From contig NZ_FNRM01000008.1 of NCBI RefSeq assembly GCF_900107845.1, positions 62,001 through 126,000 of the forward strand: 64,000 nucleotides of DNA. The letters are read 5' to 3'. Within the stretch, counting starts at the first letter, position 1. Each line of letters opens with the position of its first letter. The notes under the pieces are model-generated. The model saw only the letters and a program-made list of their open reading frames with translations. It was not told where the DNA came from and made no database searches. Both the position numbers and the translations under genes were made by a program. Of this stretch, positions 1 to 8,807 are shown piece by piece. Source of the stretch: Alkalimonas amylolytica. Lineage in GTDB: Bacteria > Pseudomonadota > Gammaproteobacteria > Enterobacterales > Alteromonadaceae.

Positions 1-312
1 GACGCGCTGGCAGGCCTGTTAGCGCTGGATGAGTATGCCGATCCCTTCGCCGATGAACAGCTGCTGGCTGCCAACCAGGGCACGGGCTTTGTGCTGGCTA
101 CCCTGCAGTTTGTGGCATTAAGCGCAGGTGATTTCTGGTTCAGTTTCAATCCGGATTGGAGCGGTGCTCTGAGCTTTGACAATCAGTTTATTGCGGTCAG
201 CTTCAGTGATCTACAACTTCAGGTTCATCCGGCATCTACACCGGTACCAGCACCAGCAACACTCTCATTGCTGCTTGCTGGTTTGTTGTTCCTCAGCGCC
301 CGTAAACGCTGA
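1..312 (+). CDS. PEP-CTERM-like surface/secreted protein, 5' truncated
   Basis: The reading frame is open from the first base, so the N-terminus lies outside the window; about 103 residues are visible. The C-terminus has the tripartite layout of PEP-CTERM-type sorting signals: a short Pro motif (VPAPATLSL), one hydrophobic helix (LLLAGLLFL) and a basic tail (SARKR) just before the stop. In that family the tail is cleaved by an exosortase and the protein is exported to the surface or exopolysaccharide layer; no exosortase lies in this window. The remaining visible part is rich in Phe, Asp and Ser and gives no fold I recognise. A GTG at base 91 is internal and not a credible start. A second protein with the same VPAPATL tail is encoded at 21901-22752. 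Confidence 0.7.
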   Translation, partial: DALAGLLALDEYADPFADEQLLAANQGTGFVLATLQFVALSAGDFWFSFNPDWSGALSFDNQFIAVSFSDLQLQVHPASTPVPAPATLSLLLAGLLFLSARKR

Positions 313-316
313 GAAC

Positions 317-356
317 CGACAGGCATTCGGCAGGCCTGGCTGCCGGATGTCTGTCG
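317..356 (+). terminator. Long hairpin after the truncated surface-protein gene
   Basis: Bases 317-333 pair with 340-356 across a 6-base loop. All 17 pairs form if two G-U wobbles are allowed. It starts 5 bases after the stop codon. There is no clear T-run after it, so it may be a factor-assisted terminator or an mRNA 3' stabiliser. Confidence 0.5.
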
Positions 357-412
357 CTTACTAAAACCAGGCCCATGATAACTAACAAGAGTTAATTCAC
401 AGGAACATCACC

Positions 413-3055
413 ATGAAACTACAACGTCAGTACCCCAATAAAATCAACCTAACCATTTCATTGCTCACTCTGAGCTGTTTTGCGGCTATGGCAAGTGAAC
501 CGCAAAGCGTAGAGGAAGTACAAAGTTCAACCCCTCAGGTGCAATCAGCACCCAAGGTATCAGACCAACAGCATATTATGGCGCCGGTTGAGCCTAAGCC
601 CATTGAAGCCTTTCGAAACCCGGATGATTTTTACAAAGCCCATACGCTGGACCAAGCCAAGCGCTTTCAGCTGGATACCAGTGAGCTGAAGGCTCAATCA
701 GAGATGGAAGCTCTGAATACTTGCACAAACTCGATGCTGCAAGGCTATGGCAATCAAACAGGTAACGCACTGGTACAGCATATTTTAAACAACCCAAGTA
801 CCTGTATTGATGCTTTATTTAATGGTGGCAGCATTGCTTTTAATGCGTTTTCGGCCAACAACATGTACAGCGTAGCTCAGCAAACAGCACAACTGGCGAG
901 CCAATACAACGGCACATCCGGCACCGAGATAGGCAAGTTGTATTACTTTCTGCGAGCCGGCTACTACGTTCAGTTTTACAATCCCCAGCAAATTCCGTCC
1001 TACCCCGCTTGGGTAAGAACCTCGGTTCAGTCCGCACTGGATAACCTGGTAAATAATTCCTCTTTTTACACCAACAGTGATTTTAATGGTCGTAATATCA
1101 TTGATGCGCTCACCCTGATTGACAGCGCAGGCTTAAACGCTCGCTACATTTATGTGATTAAAGAGTGGCTGCAGCGATGGAATCAAAGCTATGCGCAAAA
1201 CTGGCATATGCGATCTGCGGTAAACTCCATTTTTACCATTTTGTTCCGCGGACACCAAAACTCAGACTTTGTGCAGGCAACCCGCAATGATACCGTACTG
1301 ATTCAACGATTAGGAACTTTCGCTCGCCGCGATTGGATGCTTAATAGCCAGGCGTCTTTCTTACAGGAAAATGCTGCTGGTGAACTGGCCCGCTTCATTC
1401 AGTATTCAAATGCGCCTATCTACAACACTGTTCGTAGCGAGCTGCAATCTTTGTTTAACCGTTACAGCATGAACGGTACTGGTGCTGCTGTTTGGCTAAG
1501 AGCCGCAGCATCCGTCGATTTTTACGGTGCTTGTGCCCAGTTTTCAATCTGTGGGTTTCAAGAGCAGCTCGAACAACAGGTATTGAGCATCAATCACAGC
1601 TGCAGCCCAAGCATGCGCTTCAGGGCACAGGACATGACCTGGCAGCAGCTGAACCAATCCTGCAATAAAGTACAAGCTGAGGAAGAATGGTTCCACCAAT
1701 TTTTGGTGACAGACAATCAGCCTGTTGCCAACGACTTGAATGACAGCCTCGAGATGGTGGTATTTGACAGCAGTAATGATTACGGTTTGTATGCAGGGAT
1801 CTTTTTCGGTATTGATACCAACAACGGTGGCATGTACCTGGAGGGCAACCCGGCAGATCCGAACAACCAGGCCCGCTTTATTGCTTATGAAGCTGAGTGG
1901 TTACGTCCTGATTTTGTGATTTGGAACCTGACCCACGAAATGGTGCACTACCTGGATGGCCGCTTTAACATGAAGGGCGGCTTTGCCGATTACCGGATTG
2001 GCACCCATAAAACCGTGTGGTGGATTGAAGGCCTGGCAGAGTATGTCTCTAAGAAAAATCGCAATGACCATGCAATTAACCTGGCACGAACCAAACGCTT
2101 TGCTTTAAGCGACATTATGGCCAACACCTATTTTAGTGGTACAGAGCGTATTTACCACTGGGGTTATCTGGCAGTGCGCTATATGTTTGAGCGGCAGCCA
2201 GAAACCGTCAATCAGATTTTGACGAACTTCAGGACCGGTCAATACGATACCTATTTAAGTGCCATCAACAGCATTGGCAGCTCTTTTGATCAGGATTGGT
2301 ACAATTGGCTGGAAACGGTTGATAGCAACGATAATCAACCAGAGATCACTATTGGTGGCGGAGGCGGAACCACTCCTCCCCCAGGAAACGAATTGCAACC
2401 TGGTGTGCCGGTAACCGGGCTTAGCGCTGCTCAAGGTGAGTGGCTGAAATACACCCTGGATGTGCCAGCCAATCAAAACCGATTAACTGTGGTACAAAGT
2501 GGCGGCAGTGGTGATGCTGATCTGTACGTTCGCTTTGGTCAGGAACCGACTTTGCAGCAATACGACTGCCGACCCTACCGCAGTGGTAATAATGAACAGT
2601 GTGAGTTCACCAATCCTCAGCAAGGTCGCTGGTATGTGTATACCCGGGGTTATAGTGCATTCAATGGCGTTAGTCTGGTCGCTAACCTGACAGGGCAGCC
2701 AACACAACCAGATGCCTGCAGCAGCCAAAACCCGGTAGATTATGTGCAAATTGAAGCAGGCCAACAATACTGTATTGTTGCAGGCCAAAATGGCAACTAC
2801 AGTTATTTCTATCTTTACAATACGGTTGCCAATGCCCGCTATACCTTTAATCTGTATGGGCAGGGTGATGGCAATGCTGACTTGTATTTCAGTCGCAGCA
2901 CCTGGCCAACAGCAGCAAATTATGAGTTGCGCTCAGTGTCATCAGGCCACCAGGAGCAAATTACCACAGGGCAACTCCCGGTTGGCTGGGCGTATATAAG
3001 TATCCATGCCAATCCGAACCGGCCTCAAACAACACTGGTAGTCACTCAAAACTAA
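413..3055 (+). CDS. Secreted M9-family (collagenase-type) zinc metalloprotease with two PPC domains
   Basis: An 880-residue extracellular protease. Residues 1-27 form a Sec signal peptide (hydrophobic ISLLTLSCFAAMA). A long N-terminal activator-type domain follows, then a gluzincin catalytic domain with H508-E509-x-x-H512 (HEMVH) and the third zinc ligand E539 in WWIEGLAEY, 31 residues after H508; this spacing fits Vibrio/Clostridium collagenases. A Gly/Pro linker near residue 647 leads to two tandem pre-peptidase C-terminal (PPC) beta domains, about 665-770 and 780-880, each with the usual DADLYVR or NADLYFS strand. PPC domains in secreted proteases are often removed after export. It is monocistronic: a hairpin lies upstream and a terminator downstream. 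Whether it cuts native collagen or other matrix proteins cannot be told from the sequence. Confidence 0.88.
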   Translation: MKLQRQYPNKINLTISLLTLSCFAAMASEPQSVEEVQSSTPQVQSAPKVSDQQHIMAPVEPKPIEAFRNPDDFYKAHTLDQAKRFQLDTSELKAQSEMEALNTCTNSMLQGYGNQTGNALVQHILNNPSTCIDALFNGGSIAFNAFSANNMYSVAQQTAQLASQYNGTSGTEIGKLYYFLRAGYYVQFYNPQQIPSYPAWVRTSVQSALDNLVNNSSFYTNSDFNGRNIIDALTLIDSAGLNARYIYVIKEWLQRWNQSYAQNWHMRSAVNSIFTILFRGHQNSDFVQATRNDTVLIQRLGTFARRDWMLNSQASFLQENAAGELARFIQYSNAPIYNTVRSELQSLFNRYSMNGTGAAVWLRAAASVDFYGACAQFSICGFQEQLEQQVLSINHSCSPSMRFRAQDMTWQQLNQSCNKVQAEEEWFHQFLVTDNQPVANDLNDSLEMVVFDSSNDYGLYAGIFFGIDTNNGGMYLEGNPADPNNQARFIAYEAEWLRPDFVIWNLTHEMVHYLDGRFNMKGGFADYRIGTHKTVWWIEGLAEYVSKKNRNDHAINLARTKRFALSDIMANTYFSGTERIYHWGYLAVRYMFERQPETVNQILTNFRTGQYDTYLSAINSIGSSFDQDWYNWLETVDSNDNQPEITIGGGGGTTPPPGNELQPGVPVTGLSAAQGEWLKYTLDVPANQNRLTVVQSGGSGDADLYVRFGQEPTLQQYDCRPYRSGNNEQCEFTNPQQGRWYVYTRGYSAFNGVSLVANLTGQPTQPDACSSQNPVDYVQIEAGQQYCIVAGQNGNYSYFYLYNTVANARYTFNLYGQGDGNADLYFSRSTWPTAANYELRSVSSGHQEQITTGQLPVGWAYISIHANPNRPQTTLVVTQN

Positions 3056-3085
3056 CGAGCGTTCTTAAACGAAGCCGTTTTGAAG

Positions 3086-3114
3086 GCAACTCCCTTTCAT
3101 AGGGGGTTGCTTTT
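3086..3114 (+). terminator. Rho-independent terminator of the collagenase gene
   Basis: GCAACTCCC (3086-3094) pairs with GGGGGTTGC (3102-3110), one G-U pair, 7-base loop, followed by TTTT. It lies 31 bases after the protease stop codon. Confidence 0.8.
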
Positions 3115-3133
3115 CAAGTTGGACAAACAACAG
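3112..3133 (+). repeat. 22-bp intergenic direct repeat, copy 1
   Basis: Identical over 22 bases to 4934-4955 (core CAAGTTGGACAAACAACAG), same orientation. It begins in the T-run of the collagenase terminator. The following bases (GGGGACGGTATTTG here) still partly resemble those after copy 2, so the ancestral unit was probably longer. Could be a REP-like element; no transposase is nearby. Confidence 0.6.
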
Positions 3134-3211
3134 TGGGGACGGTATTTGTACAAGCACCCCACATAATAAGCAGGAAGCTCCCGAGGATATGATGACAGGA
3201 GAATTTGTTTG

Positions 3212-3799
3212 ATGCGTACTTTTCTTTTTGTTGCCGCTTGTGTTTCAGGCGTCACACTCGCAGGGCAGGAGCCAGAGTCTGCTGCTGCCTCTTTTTGGTC
3301 ACATCTAAGCCAGCATTGTGGTCAGGCTTTTGAAGGCAGGCGCGTGATTGCCAGGGATGATCGCCCGGATTTATTGCAAGGTGATGAGCGTTTAATTGTG
3401 CATTTCAGGTCGTGCACAGATGATGTCCTGGCGCTGCCTTTTCATATTGGCATGACTGATGGCAGCTGGGATCGCTCCAGAACCTGGCTGTATAGTTGGC
3501 ATGGTGAACAACTTGAATTGCGCCATGATCACCGTTTGCCTTCAGGGGAGCCGGATCATGAAGGCTATACCATGTATGGTGGTGTTTCCATCGAGCAGGG
3601 GACGGCGGAAGTGCAACGCTTTTTGTACACAAAGCGCACGGCTGACGATGGTTCGGCACTAGGTTGGCAAATTGAGATTGTGCCTGGTGAGCGTTATACC
3701 TATGGCAACTTCCGTGGTGGGGATTGGACCTGGCGGCTTGATTTCGACCTGAGCCAACCACTGGCAGAGGTGCCGCCAGCGCCTTGGGGCCACGAGTAA
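3212..3799 (+). CDS. Secreted protein of unknown function
   Basis: A 195-residue protein with an N-terminal Sec-type signal (MRTFLFVAACVSGVTLAG). The start chosen is the ATG at 3212, since AGGAGA lies 9 bases upstream; the TTG immediately before it is less likely. The mature part has two cysteines (in QHCGQAF and FRSCTDD) that could form a disulfide, many aromatic and charged residues, and a tail ending PPAPWGHE. There is no lipobox. I know the general look of this as a conserved hypothetical in marine and freshwater gammaproteobacteria but can assign no function. It stands alone between the collagenase and a cyclophilin, flanked by the two copies of the 22-bp repeat (3112 and 4934). Confidence 0.75.
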   Translation: MRTFLFVAACVSGVTLAGQEPESAAASFWSHLSQHCGQAFEGRRVIARDDRPDLLQGDERLIVHFRSCTDDVLALPFHIGMTDGSWDRSRTWLYSWHGEQLELRHDHRLPSGEPDHEGYTMYGGVSIEQGTAEVQRFLYTKRTADDGSALGWQIEIVPGERYTYGNFRGGDWTWRLDFDLSQPLAEVPPAPWGHE

Positions 3800-3952
3800 A
3801 GGCTGACCTAACCACCGGTCCTGGATCCGAAGTGATAGATCACACCAATCGATAATATAAACGGATCCTGACCGGCTCAATTTCTTGGGAATTGTCGTGG
3901 CCACCACCCGCTGTTCAGCAGCATCAATTAATAGATAAAAAGGAACAGACTC

Positions 3953-4861
3953 ATGAGAGCAGCGATACCCTCTGTCCTTGCCTGCCTGCTGCTGGCCGGG
4001 ATCGGAGCAGCTACCCCGGTAGCAGCAAAACCTGAAACCGTCGCCGACTGGCTGGTACAAAGCAGCGCTACCGATTGGCGCGATTTAGACCTGGAAAATA
4101 CCTTGTACCTGGAGCTGCCAACCGGTCGGGTGGTCATCGAGTTAGCCAGCGAGTTTGCGCCTGAGCATATCCGCAATATTAAAGCCTTGGTGCGTGAGGG
4201 CTTTTACCGGCAACTCCCCATAGTGCGAGCGCAAGATAATTACGTGGTGCAATGGAATGAGCCCAGCGAAGCGCCCCCTAAAACACTCACAAAGGCCAGT
4301 CGCAGCATCGCGGCTGAGTTTAGCGTGACACTTCCCAGCTATTTTACCTTTACACCCTTACCTGATCGCGACGGCTATGCCCCAAAAACCGGCCATGTGA
4401 ACGGCTTTGCTATGGCGATGGATCCTGACAGCAAACAAGGCTGGTTAACGCATTGCTACGGCGCGGTTGGCATTGCCCGGGGCAATGCGATTGATAGTGG
4501 CTCCGGTACGGCCATGTATGTGGTGACAGGTCATGCTCCCAGACATTTGGATCGCAACATTACCCTGGTAGGCACAGTACGTCAGGGCATGCCATTATTA
4601 TCCAGCTTACCCAGGGGCGAAGGAGCCATGGGCTATTATACGTCAGCGGATCACTATACTTTCATTACAGACATCAGGTTGGCAGCAGACCTGCCACCGG
4701 CAGAGCGCAGCACATTGCAAGTACTGCGTATCGATACGCCAACCTTTCAAGGCGTGGTAGAAGCATTGCGCAATCGCGGAGGGGACTGGTACCAAAGGCC
4801 CGCAGGGTATATTGAGCTGTGCAATATTGCCGTGCCGGTCCGCGAAGCGCCACAGTCGTAG
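3953..4861 (+). CDS. Periplasmic cyclophilin-type peptidyl-prolyl isomerase
   Basis: 302 residues. A signal peptide (hydrophobic ACLLLAGIGAATPVAA, cleavage near residue 24) directs it to the periplasm. The cyclophilin-like part starts near residue 45 with TLYLELPTGRVVIELASEFA, then APEHIRNIKALVREGFY, the usual first helix of the fold. Later AMAMDPDSKQGWLTHCYGAVGIARG and the IDSGSGTAMYVV stretch match the region around the cyclophilin active-site groove, with a longer insertion than in small PpiA-type enzymes. It should catalyse cis-trans isomerisation of X-Pro bonds during folding of exported proteins. AAAAGGA precedes the ATG. It appears monocistronic. Catalytic competence is inferred from family membership only. 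Confidence 0.82.
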   Translation: MRAAIPSVLACLLLAGIGAATPVAAKPETVADWLVQSSATDWRDLDLENTLYLELPTGRVVIELASEFAPEHIRNIKALVREGFYRQLPIVRAQDNYVVQWNEPSEAPPKTLTKASRSIAAEFSVTLPSYFTFTPLPDRDGYAPKTGHVNGFAMAMDPDSKQGWLTHCYGAVGIARGNAIDSGSGTAMYVVTGHAPRHLDRNITLVGTVRQGMPLLSSLPRGEGAMGYYTSADHYTFITDIRLAADLPPAERSTLQVLRIDTPTFQGVVEALRNRGGDWYQRPAGYIELCNIAVPVREAPQS

Positions 4862-4933
4862 CCGCTCTGCCTCAGTACCTGCAGCAGCAAATGCAAGTCA
4901 ATGCCAAGACGCTGGACACCAACCCGAACAGCC

Positions 4934-4955
4934 TTTCAAGTTGGACAAACAACAG
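4934..4955 (+). repeat. 22-bp intergenic direct repeat, copy 2
   Basis: Exact second copy of 3112-3133, placed 72 bases after the cyclophilin stop and 45 bases before the diguanylate cyclase start. The rest of 4862-5000 holds no gene I can support. Confidence 0.6.
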
Positions 4956-5000
4956 CAAGAGCGTTATTTTTAATAGAAAGAAGTAAAGTGTGCGTCGTGT

Positions 5001-6920
5001 ATGAAGACTATCCTGCTATTATTTGCGGTAGTTGTATCGCTGCTCCCCCTTTCTGTAAGTAGTACCGTCGACGACGGCCTTCAATTCACGGATTTTGAAA
5101 AAAAAGTCTGGTCGAAAGTCATGTCCTACCAAACCAATAGACCAGAGGACATCTATGATGCACTTCTGCCTTTAAAAGACGAGGCTAGGTCCCAAAAACA
5201 GCTCGAGCTTGTGTCTATGCACCTTTGCAGGCTTTGGGCCATACAGCATCTACACGTTCCCGGTTCAGGAACTTCTACAGGAGATTATGAGTTCTCCGAA
5301 CTATCTTCAGCGGCTGCGGCATACTATCGCTGTCAGCAGGCAAAACAAGTAAGCTTAAATCAGTTGCATCAAGCTTCCGAGCTATCCCACCTAGCCTACC
5401 ATAGCTTAAGTGACCACGATTTACCTGCCTTACGTATCTGGATTGCTTACGACTACATTGAAACTGCAACAGAAGCAGGAGCCTTTGATGATGCAATCAT
5501 GGCTGCACAGCTTTCTATACAAATAGCAAAAGCGAATGATTTAACCGAATGGGAAGGTGAAACGCTTGCACGACTTGCTTTAATCCAGAGTGCCTTAGGG
5601 AATTTCGAGCAAGCCTTATCGACCAATAGTGAAGCCATGCAACTGATTAAACAGCCAGATAATCTTTTTGAGACGCGGGCAAACCGGGCTTACATTATGA
5701 TGACTGCAAACCGCTTAACCGAGGCAAAAGAAATCTACCGTGCTCTTTTGAATCAGCACAAAGGTATCGATGACTTTAAGTATCTTATTGCCGGCATAAA
5801 CCTTACCGGCATTTATTATTCACTGGGCATGAACGATGAAAACCGCAAGCTAACTAACGAATTACTGGAGTTAGCTACCCACTACCCTGGAAGCTATGTA
5901 TTGGCCTATACAAAGGTAGCCATGGCCAATACCTTGCTTCAGCAAGGAGACAAGGAGGCTGCAGAGTCAATGTTCCTTGAAGCCCGCTTGTGGTTTGAAC
6001 AAAACCAGGTGCTTGAACCTTTGTCTCGCTTTTTATCTGACTGGGCCAATAACCTTTATAGATCAGGGTTCTACCTGGAAGCTTTTACTGCACTGCGCGA
6101 CAGCATGAAGCTAACACAAGACATTGATGCCACCAGGCAAAAAGAAAATGCCACACTAACCAATGCATTGATAACAGCTGAGCAGCAAAAAAGGGAGTTA
6201 CTTCTTTACGAACAACAACAGCAACAGCGTGAAGCTAAACTGGTGCAAAAACAACTCGAGCTTCGCTTGACACTCAGTATCCTGACAGCAGCATTTTTAC
6301 TTATTTTTTCAATCGTTATCGCTTATAAACGGGTTCAAAAAACAAATCAGCTCCTTTCAGAAAAAAACGAGCACCTGGATTATGCTAGCAACCACGACCC
6401 CTTGACGAATGTTTATAACCGTCGTTATTTTGAGAAATTTTTACTCACTAAAGAAAATTCAGAAGCTAAAGCTCTTGTTCTTCTTATCGATATTGATCAC
6501 TTCAAAAAGGTAAATGATGTATACGGCCACAAGGCTGGTGATGAAGTCCTGATTATTGTTAGCAAAAGGCTTGCCAGTCGGCTAAGGAATACCGAATGCA
6601 TTGTACGTTGGGGTGGAGAAGAGTTTCTCATTTTCATTAATAAGCCAGACCAGAAGGAGCAATGCATTCAAATCATTCAAAGAGTTTTGAGTGAGATAAA
6701 TGCATATCCTATCTACGTGGGTAAACAAGCAATATCAGTCACAATATCATTAGGTTTTATGGTAGTGACTATTGAAAAAATTGCTGACTTCGAAAAAAGC
6801 TTAAAAGAAATAGACTCCTTTTTGTATCAAGCCAAACAACAAGGTCGTAATCGCGCTATCGGTTGCCTTGATGAACAAAGGGAAGTGCTGGTTATTAAAA
6901 GCAATGCGGCACATCCCTAA
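5001..6920 (+). CDS. Membrane diguanylate cyclase with periplasmic TPR sensor (TPR-TM-GGDEF)
   Basis: 639 residues. A signal sequence (ILLLFAVVVSLLPLSVSS) is followed by about 370 residues of TPR-like helical repeats, then a coiled-coil rich in Gln/Lys/Glu (near 385-420), one transmembrane helix (LTLSILTAAFLLIFSIVIAY, near 422-445) and a C-terminal GGDEF domain. The active-site loop is G538-G539-E540-E541-F542 (WGGEEF) and the DHFKKVNDVYGHKAGDEVL segment is intact, so c-di-GMP synthesis is expected. The inhibitory I-site position reads R529-N-T-E532, so the canonical RxxD aspartate is replaced by glutamate; product inhibition may be weakened. No clear Shine-Dalgarno sequence precedes the ATG. 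Not obviously part of an operon; the next gene is convergent. Confidence 0.88.
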   Translation: MKTILLLFAVVVSLLPLSVSSTVDDGLQFTDFEKKVWSKVMSYQTNRPEDIYDALLPLKDEARSQKQLELVSMHLCRLWAIQHLHVPGSGTSTGDYEFSELSSAAAAYYRCQQAKQVSLNQLHQASELSHLAYHSLSDHDLPALRIWIAYDYIETATEAGAFDDAIMAAQLSIQIAKANDLTEWEGETLARLALIQSALGNFEQALSTNSEAMQLIKQPDNLFETRANRAYIMMTANRLTEAKEIYRALLNQHKGIDDFKYLIAGINLTGIYYSLGMNDENRKLTNELLELATHYPGSYVLAYTKVAMANTLLQQGDKEAAESMFLEARLWFEQNQVLEPLSRFLSDWANNLYRSGFYLEAFTALRDSMKLTQDIDATRQKENATLTNALITAEQQKRELLLYEQQQQQREAKLVQKQLELRLTLSILTAAFLLIFSIVIAYKRVQKTNQLLSEKNEHLDYASNHDPLTNVYNRRYFEKFLLTKENSEAKALVLLIDIDHFKKVNDVYGHKAGDEVLIIVSKRLASRLRNTECIVRWGGEEFLIFINKPDQKEQCIQIIQRVLSEINAYPIYVGKQAISVTISLGFMVVTIEKIADFEKSLKEIDSFLYQAKQQGRNRAIGCLDEQREVLVIKSNAAHP

Positions 6921-6936
6921 GTAAACACTCTAAGCA

Positions 6937-7599
6937 CTACCTACTTTCAGATCGAACCAAAATAGTATTTATTTCATTGGCAGCTTCGAGAATATGCTGT
7001 TGCAGCAGCTGGCAGGCACCTTCAATATCTTTGCTCTGACAAAGCTGCAACAAGGCATGGTGTTCTGGATCGGCTTTGGTGACCCCACCAGCTAACAGCA
7101 AATGAAAGCGAATGTAACGATCAGAGTTGATCATCAGGTTGTGCACCAGTTCAACGGTTTTGTGGCGACCGGCCGGGCGATAGAGTGTTAAGTGAAACTC
7201 GGTATTAAGCTCACTCCAGGAAATGATTTCATCGCTTTTTTCAAAAGCGGCCGTCATTTTCAGTCGCACCCGATCGGCTGCCTTGAACACCTCATCCGTC
7301 ATCAGCGGAATAGCCCGGCGCAATAAATCACACTCCAGCAAGGCCCGAAGTTCAAATAGCTCGGTCACCTGCTCTGCCGACAAGCGCGTAGCCGTAGCGC
7401 CTTTATGGGCTTCAAACTCGACCAGGCCTTCAGCTTCCAGTTGCAACAAAGCTTCACGTACCGGGATCCGGCTCACATTCAGCTCCTCAGCCAGAGCCGC
7501 CTGGCGCAATGGCTCGCCAGCTTTGATGCTACCTGACAGGATGCGCTTACGGATTTCTTCAACCACCACCTGAGTGCGGGTTTTATATTCTACGGTCAT
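6937..7599 (-). CDS. GntR-family regulator, FadR/FCD subfamily
   Basis: 220 residues from the ATG at 7599; a 14-codon longer frame begins with TTG at 7641 but would run through a palindromic site. The N-terminal winged helix contains QAALAEELNVSRIPVREALL, the standard GntR recognition helix. The C-terminal all-helical FCD domain carries the spaced His residues (in EFHLTLYRPAGRHK and DPEHHALLQL) that bind metal or carboxylate effectors in this subfamily. It is divergent from the Xaa-Pro peptidase/cyclodeaminase pair, so it is the likely controller of that pair and, through the shared TTGTATACAA site, of the S9 peptidase at 9764-12070. Probable autoregulation is suggested by the palindrome at 7624-7640. 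The effector (an amino or imino acid is a reasonable guess) is unknown. Confidence 0.88.
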   Translation of the reverse strand: MTVEYKTRTQVVVEEIRKRILSGSIKAGEPLRQAALAEELNVSRIPVREALLQLEAEGLVEFEAHKGATATRLSAEQVTELFELRALLECDLLRRAIPLMTDEVFKAADRVRLKMTAAFEKSDEIISWSELNTEFHLTLYRPAGRHKTVELVHNLMINSDRYIRFHLLLAGGVTKADPEHHALLQLCQSKDIEGACQLLQQHILEAANEINTILVRSESR

Positions 7600-7623
7600 G
7601 CACGTCTCATCTTCTTTCAAGAA

Positions 7624-7640
7624 TGATATGCAGTATATCA
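7624..7640. promoter_or_regulatory. Palindrome upstream of the GntR gene
   Basis: TGATAT-5-ATATCA with perfect 6-base arms, 25 bases upstream of the regulator start codon (read on the minus strand). It lies in the regulator's leader and differs from the TTGTATACAA sites; possible autoregulatory operator. Confidence 0.4.
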
Positions 7641-7706
7641 AATAAAATGAATGCTGCAGCTTTAGTTATCCGGCAGCAAGACTTGCCTTATTCAGACGCA
7701 GGATAT

Positions 7707-7718
7707 ATTGTATACAAT
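7707..7718. promoter_or_regulatory. Candidate GntR operator at the Xaa-Pro peptidase promoter
   Basis: ATTGTATACAAT is a perfect 12-base palindrome, 18 bases before the ATG at 7737. It overlaps a possible -10 (TATATT, 7704-7709) that pairs with TTGCCT (7683-7688) at 15-base spacing. The GTA-TAC core fits the GTM-KAC operator pattern of FadR-type GntR proteins. The same 10-base core recurs at 12122-12131. Confidence 0.6.
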
Positions 7719-7736
7719 AAATGATATGGAGGAGCT

Positions 7737-8807
7737 ATGCGATTAGCGAAATTACAGACCCAATTGAGTGCCGGCCAATCGTTGCTGATCACGGAGCCAT
7801 CAAATATTCGATATCTAAGTAGCTTTACCGGCAGCGCCGCCAGCTTGTTGCTAACGCAAGAACAAGCTTTTCTGATCACCGATTACCGGTATACCGCCAT
7901 TGCCCAAAGCCAGTGTGCGGGACAACCTCTCACCATTATTTGCCGGGATCGCGCTCACGAGCCGTTCGCCGCCTGTATTGAGCGACTGCAACCAAAACAA
8001 CAGCAGCTATTTTGTGAATTTGATCATCTGACCGTTGACTTGTTTCAGCAACTGCAGCAATGCATGCCAGCCGTCTCGTTGCAAGCGGCCCCGAACTGGC
8101 TGGCGCAGATGCGGGCCTGTAAAGATGCCGGGGAGCTTGCAGCCACCCGGGAAGCCGTGCTGATTGCCGAACAAGCGCTTGACTGGTTGCTACCACAAGT
8201 ACGATTGGGCATGACCGAGCTGCAACTGGCCACCTTGCTCGAACAAAAGCTCTTTGAGCTGGGTGCCGAGGCCCTGGCATTCCCAACCATCTTGCTGTCG
8301 GGGCCACGTTCCGCCTTGCCCCATGGCAAACCATCGGATCGCGTCTTGCAACACGGGGACTGGCTGCTGCTGGATTTTGGTGCTCAGGTTCGGGGCTATC
8401 GCTCCGACATTACCCGCACTTATGTGCTGGGGGCTGCCAGTGCCAACCAGCGCGATTTTTACCAGACCGTATTACAGGCCCAGCTGGCAGCACTGGCGGT
8501 TGCAGGCCCCGGAGTCAGTGGCCATGACGTCAATGCAGCAGCCCGGCAGGTGCTGGCAGCCTCCCCCTATGCGGACTATGCAGGTGAAGGCATTGGCCAT
8601 GGTACTGGCCTGGTGCTGCATGAGTATCCGCTGATGCGCGAAGGCTGTGAGGCCCTACTGCAACCCGGTATGGTGGTCACCATAGAGCCCGGTTTGTATC
8701 AGTCCGGCTTTGGTGGTGTGCGCATTGAAGATGACATTCTGATTACCGATTCAGGTATCGAAATCCTGACCAAAAGCACAAAGGAGCTAAGCATCTTATG
8801 CAATTGA
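7737..8807 (+). CDS. Xaa-Pro aminopeptidase/dipeptidase, M24B family
   Basis: 356 residues with an N-terminal creatinase-like domain (about 1-125) and a pita-bread M24 catalytic domain. All five metal ligands are present: D213 (LLLDFGAQ), D224 (YRSDITRTY), H288 (GIGHGTGLVLHE), E317 (VTIEPGLY) and E331 (VRIEDDILIT). The protein has no signal peptide, so it acts in the cytoplasm, removing residues next to proline or splitting X-Pro dipeptides. GGAGG sits 5 bases before the ATG. Its 3' end overlaps the cyclodeaminase-family gene by 10 bases, so the two are translationally coupled. With the secreted DPP4-type enzyme at 9764-12070 it would complete breakdown of Pro-containing peptides. Short-form M24B proteins are hard to divide into aminopeptidase or prolidase by sequence alone. 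Confidence 0.88.
   Translation: MRLAKLQTQLSAGQSLLITEPSNIRYLSSFTGSAASLLLTQEQAFLITDYRYTAIAQSQCAGQPLTIICRDRAHEPFAACIERLQPKQQQLFCEFDHLTVDLFQQLQQCMPAVSLQAAPNWLAQMRACKDAGELAATREAVLIAEQALDWLLPQVRLGMTELQLATLLEQKLFELGAEALAFPTILLSGPRSALPHGKPSDRVLQHGDWLLLDFGAQVRGYRSDITRTYVLGAASANQRDFYQTVLQAQLAALAVAGPGVSGHDVNAAARQVLAASPYADYAGEGIGHGTGLVLHEYPLMREGCEALLQPGMVVTIEPGLYQSGFGGVRIEDDILITDSGIEILTKSTKELSILCN

Noticed and set aside
7600-7641. Longer GntR protein starting at TTG 7641
   Set aside because: The added residues run through a palindrome, and the ATG 7599 matches the family N-terminus.
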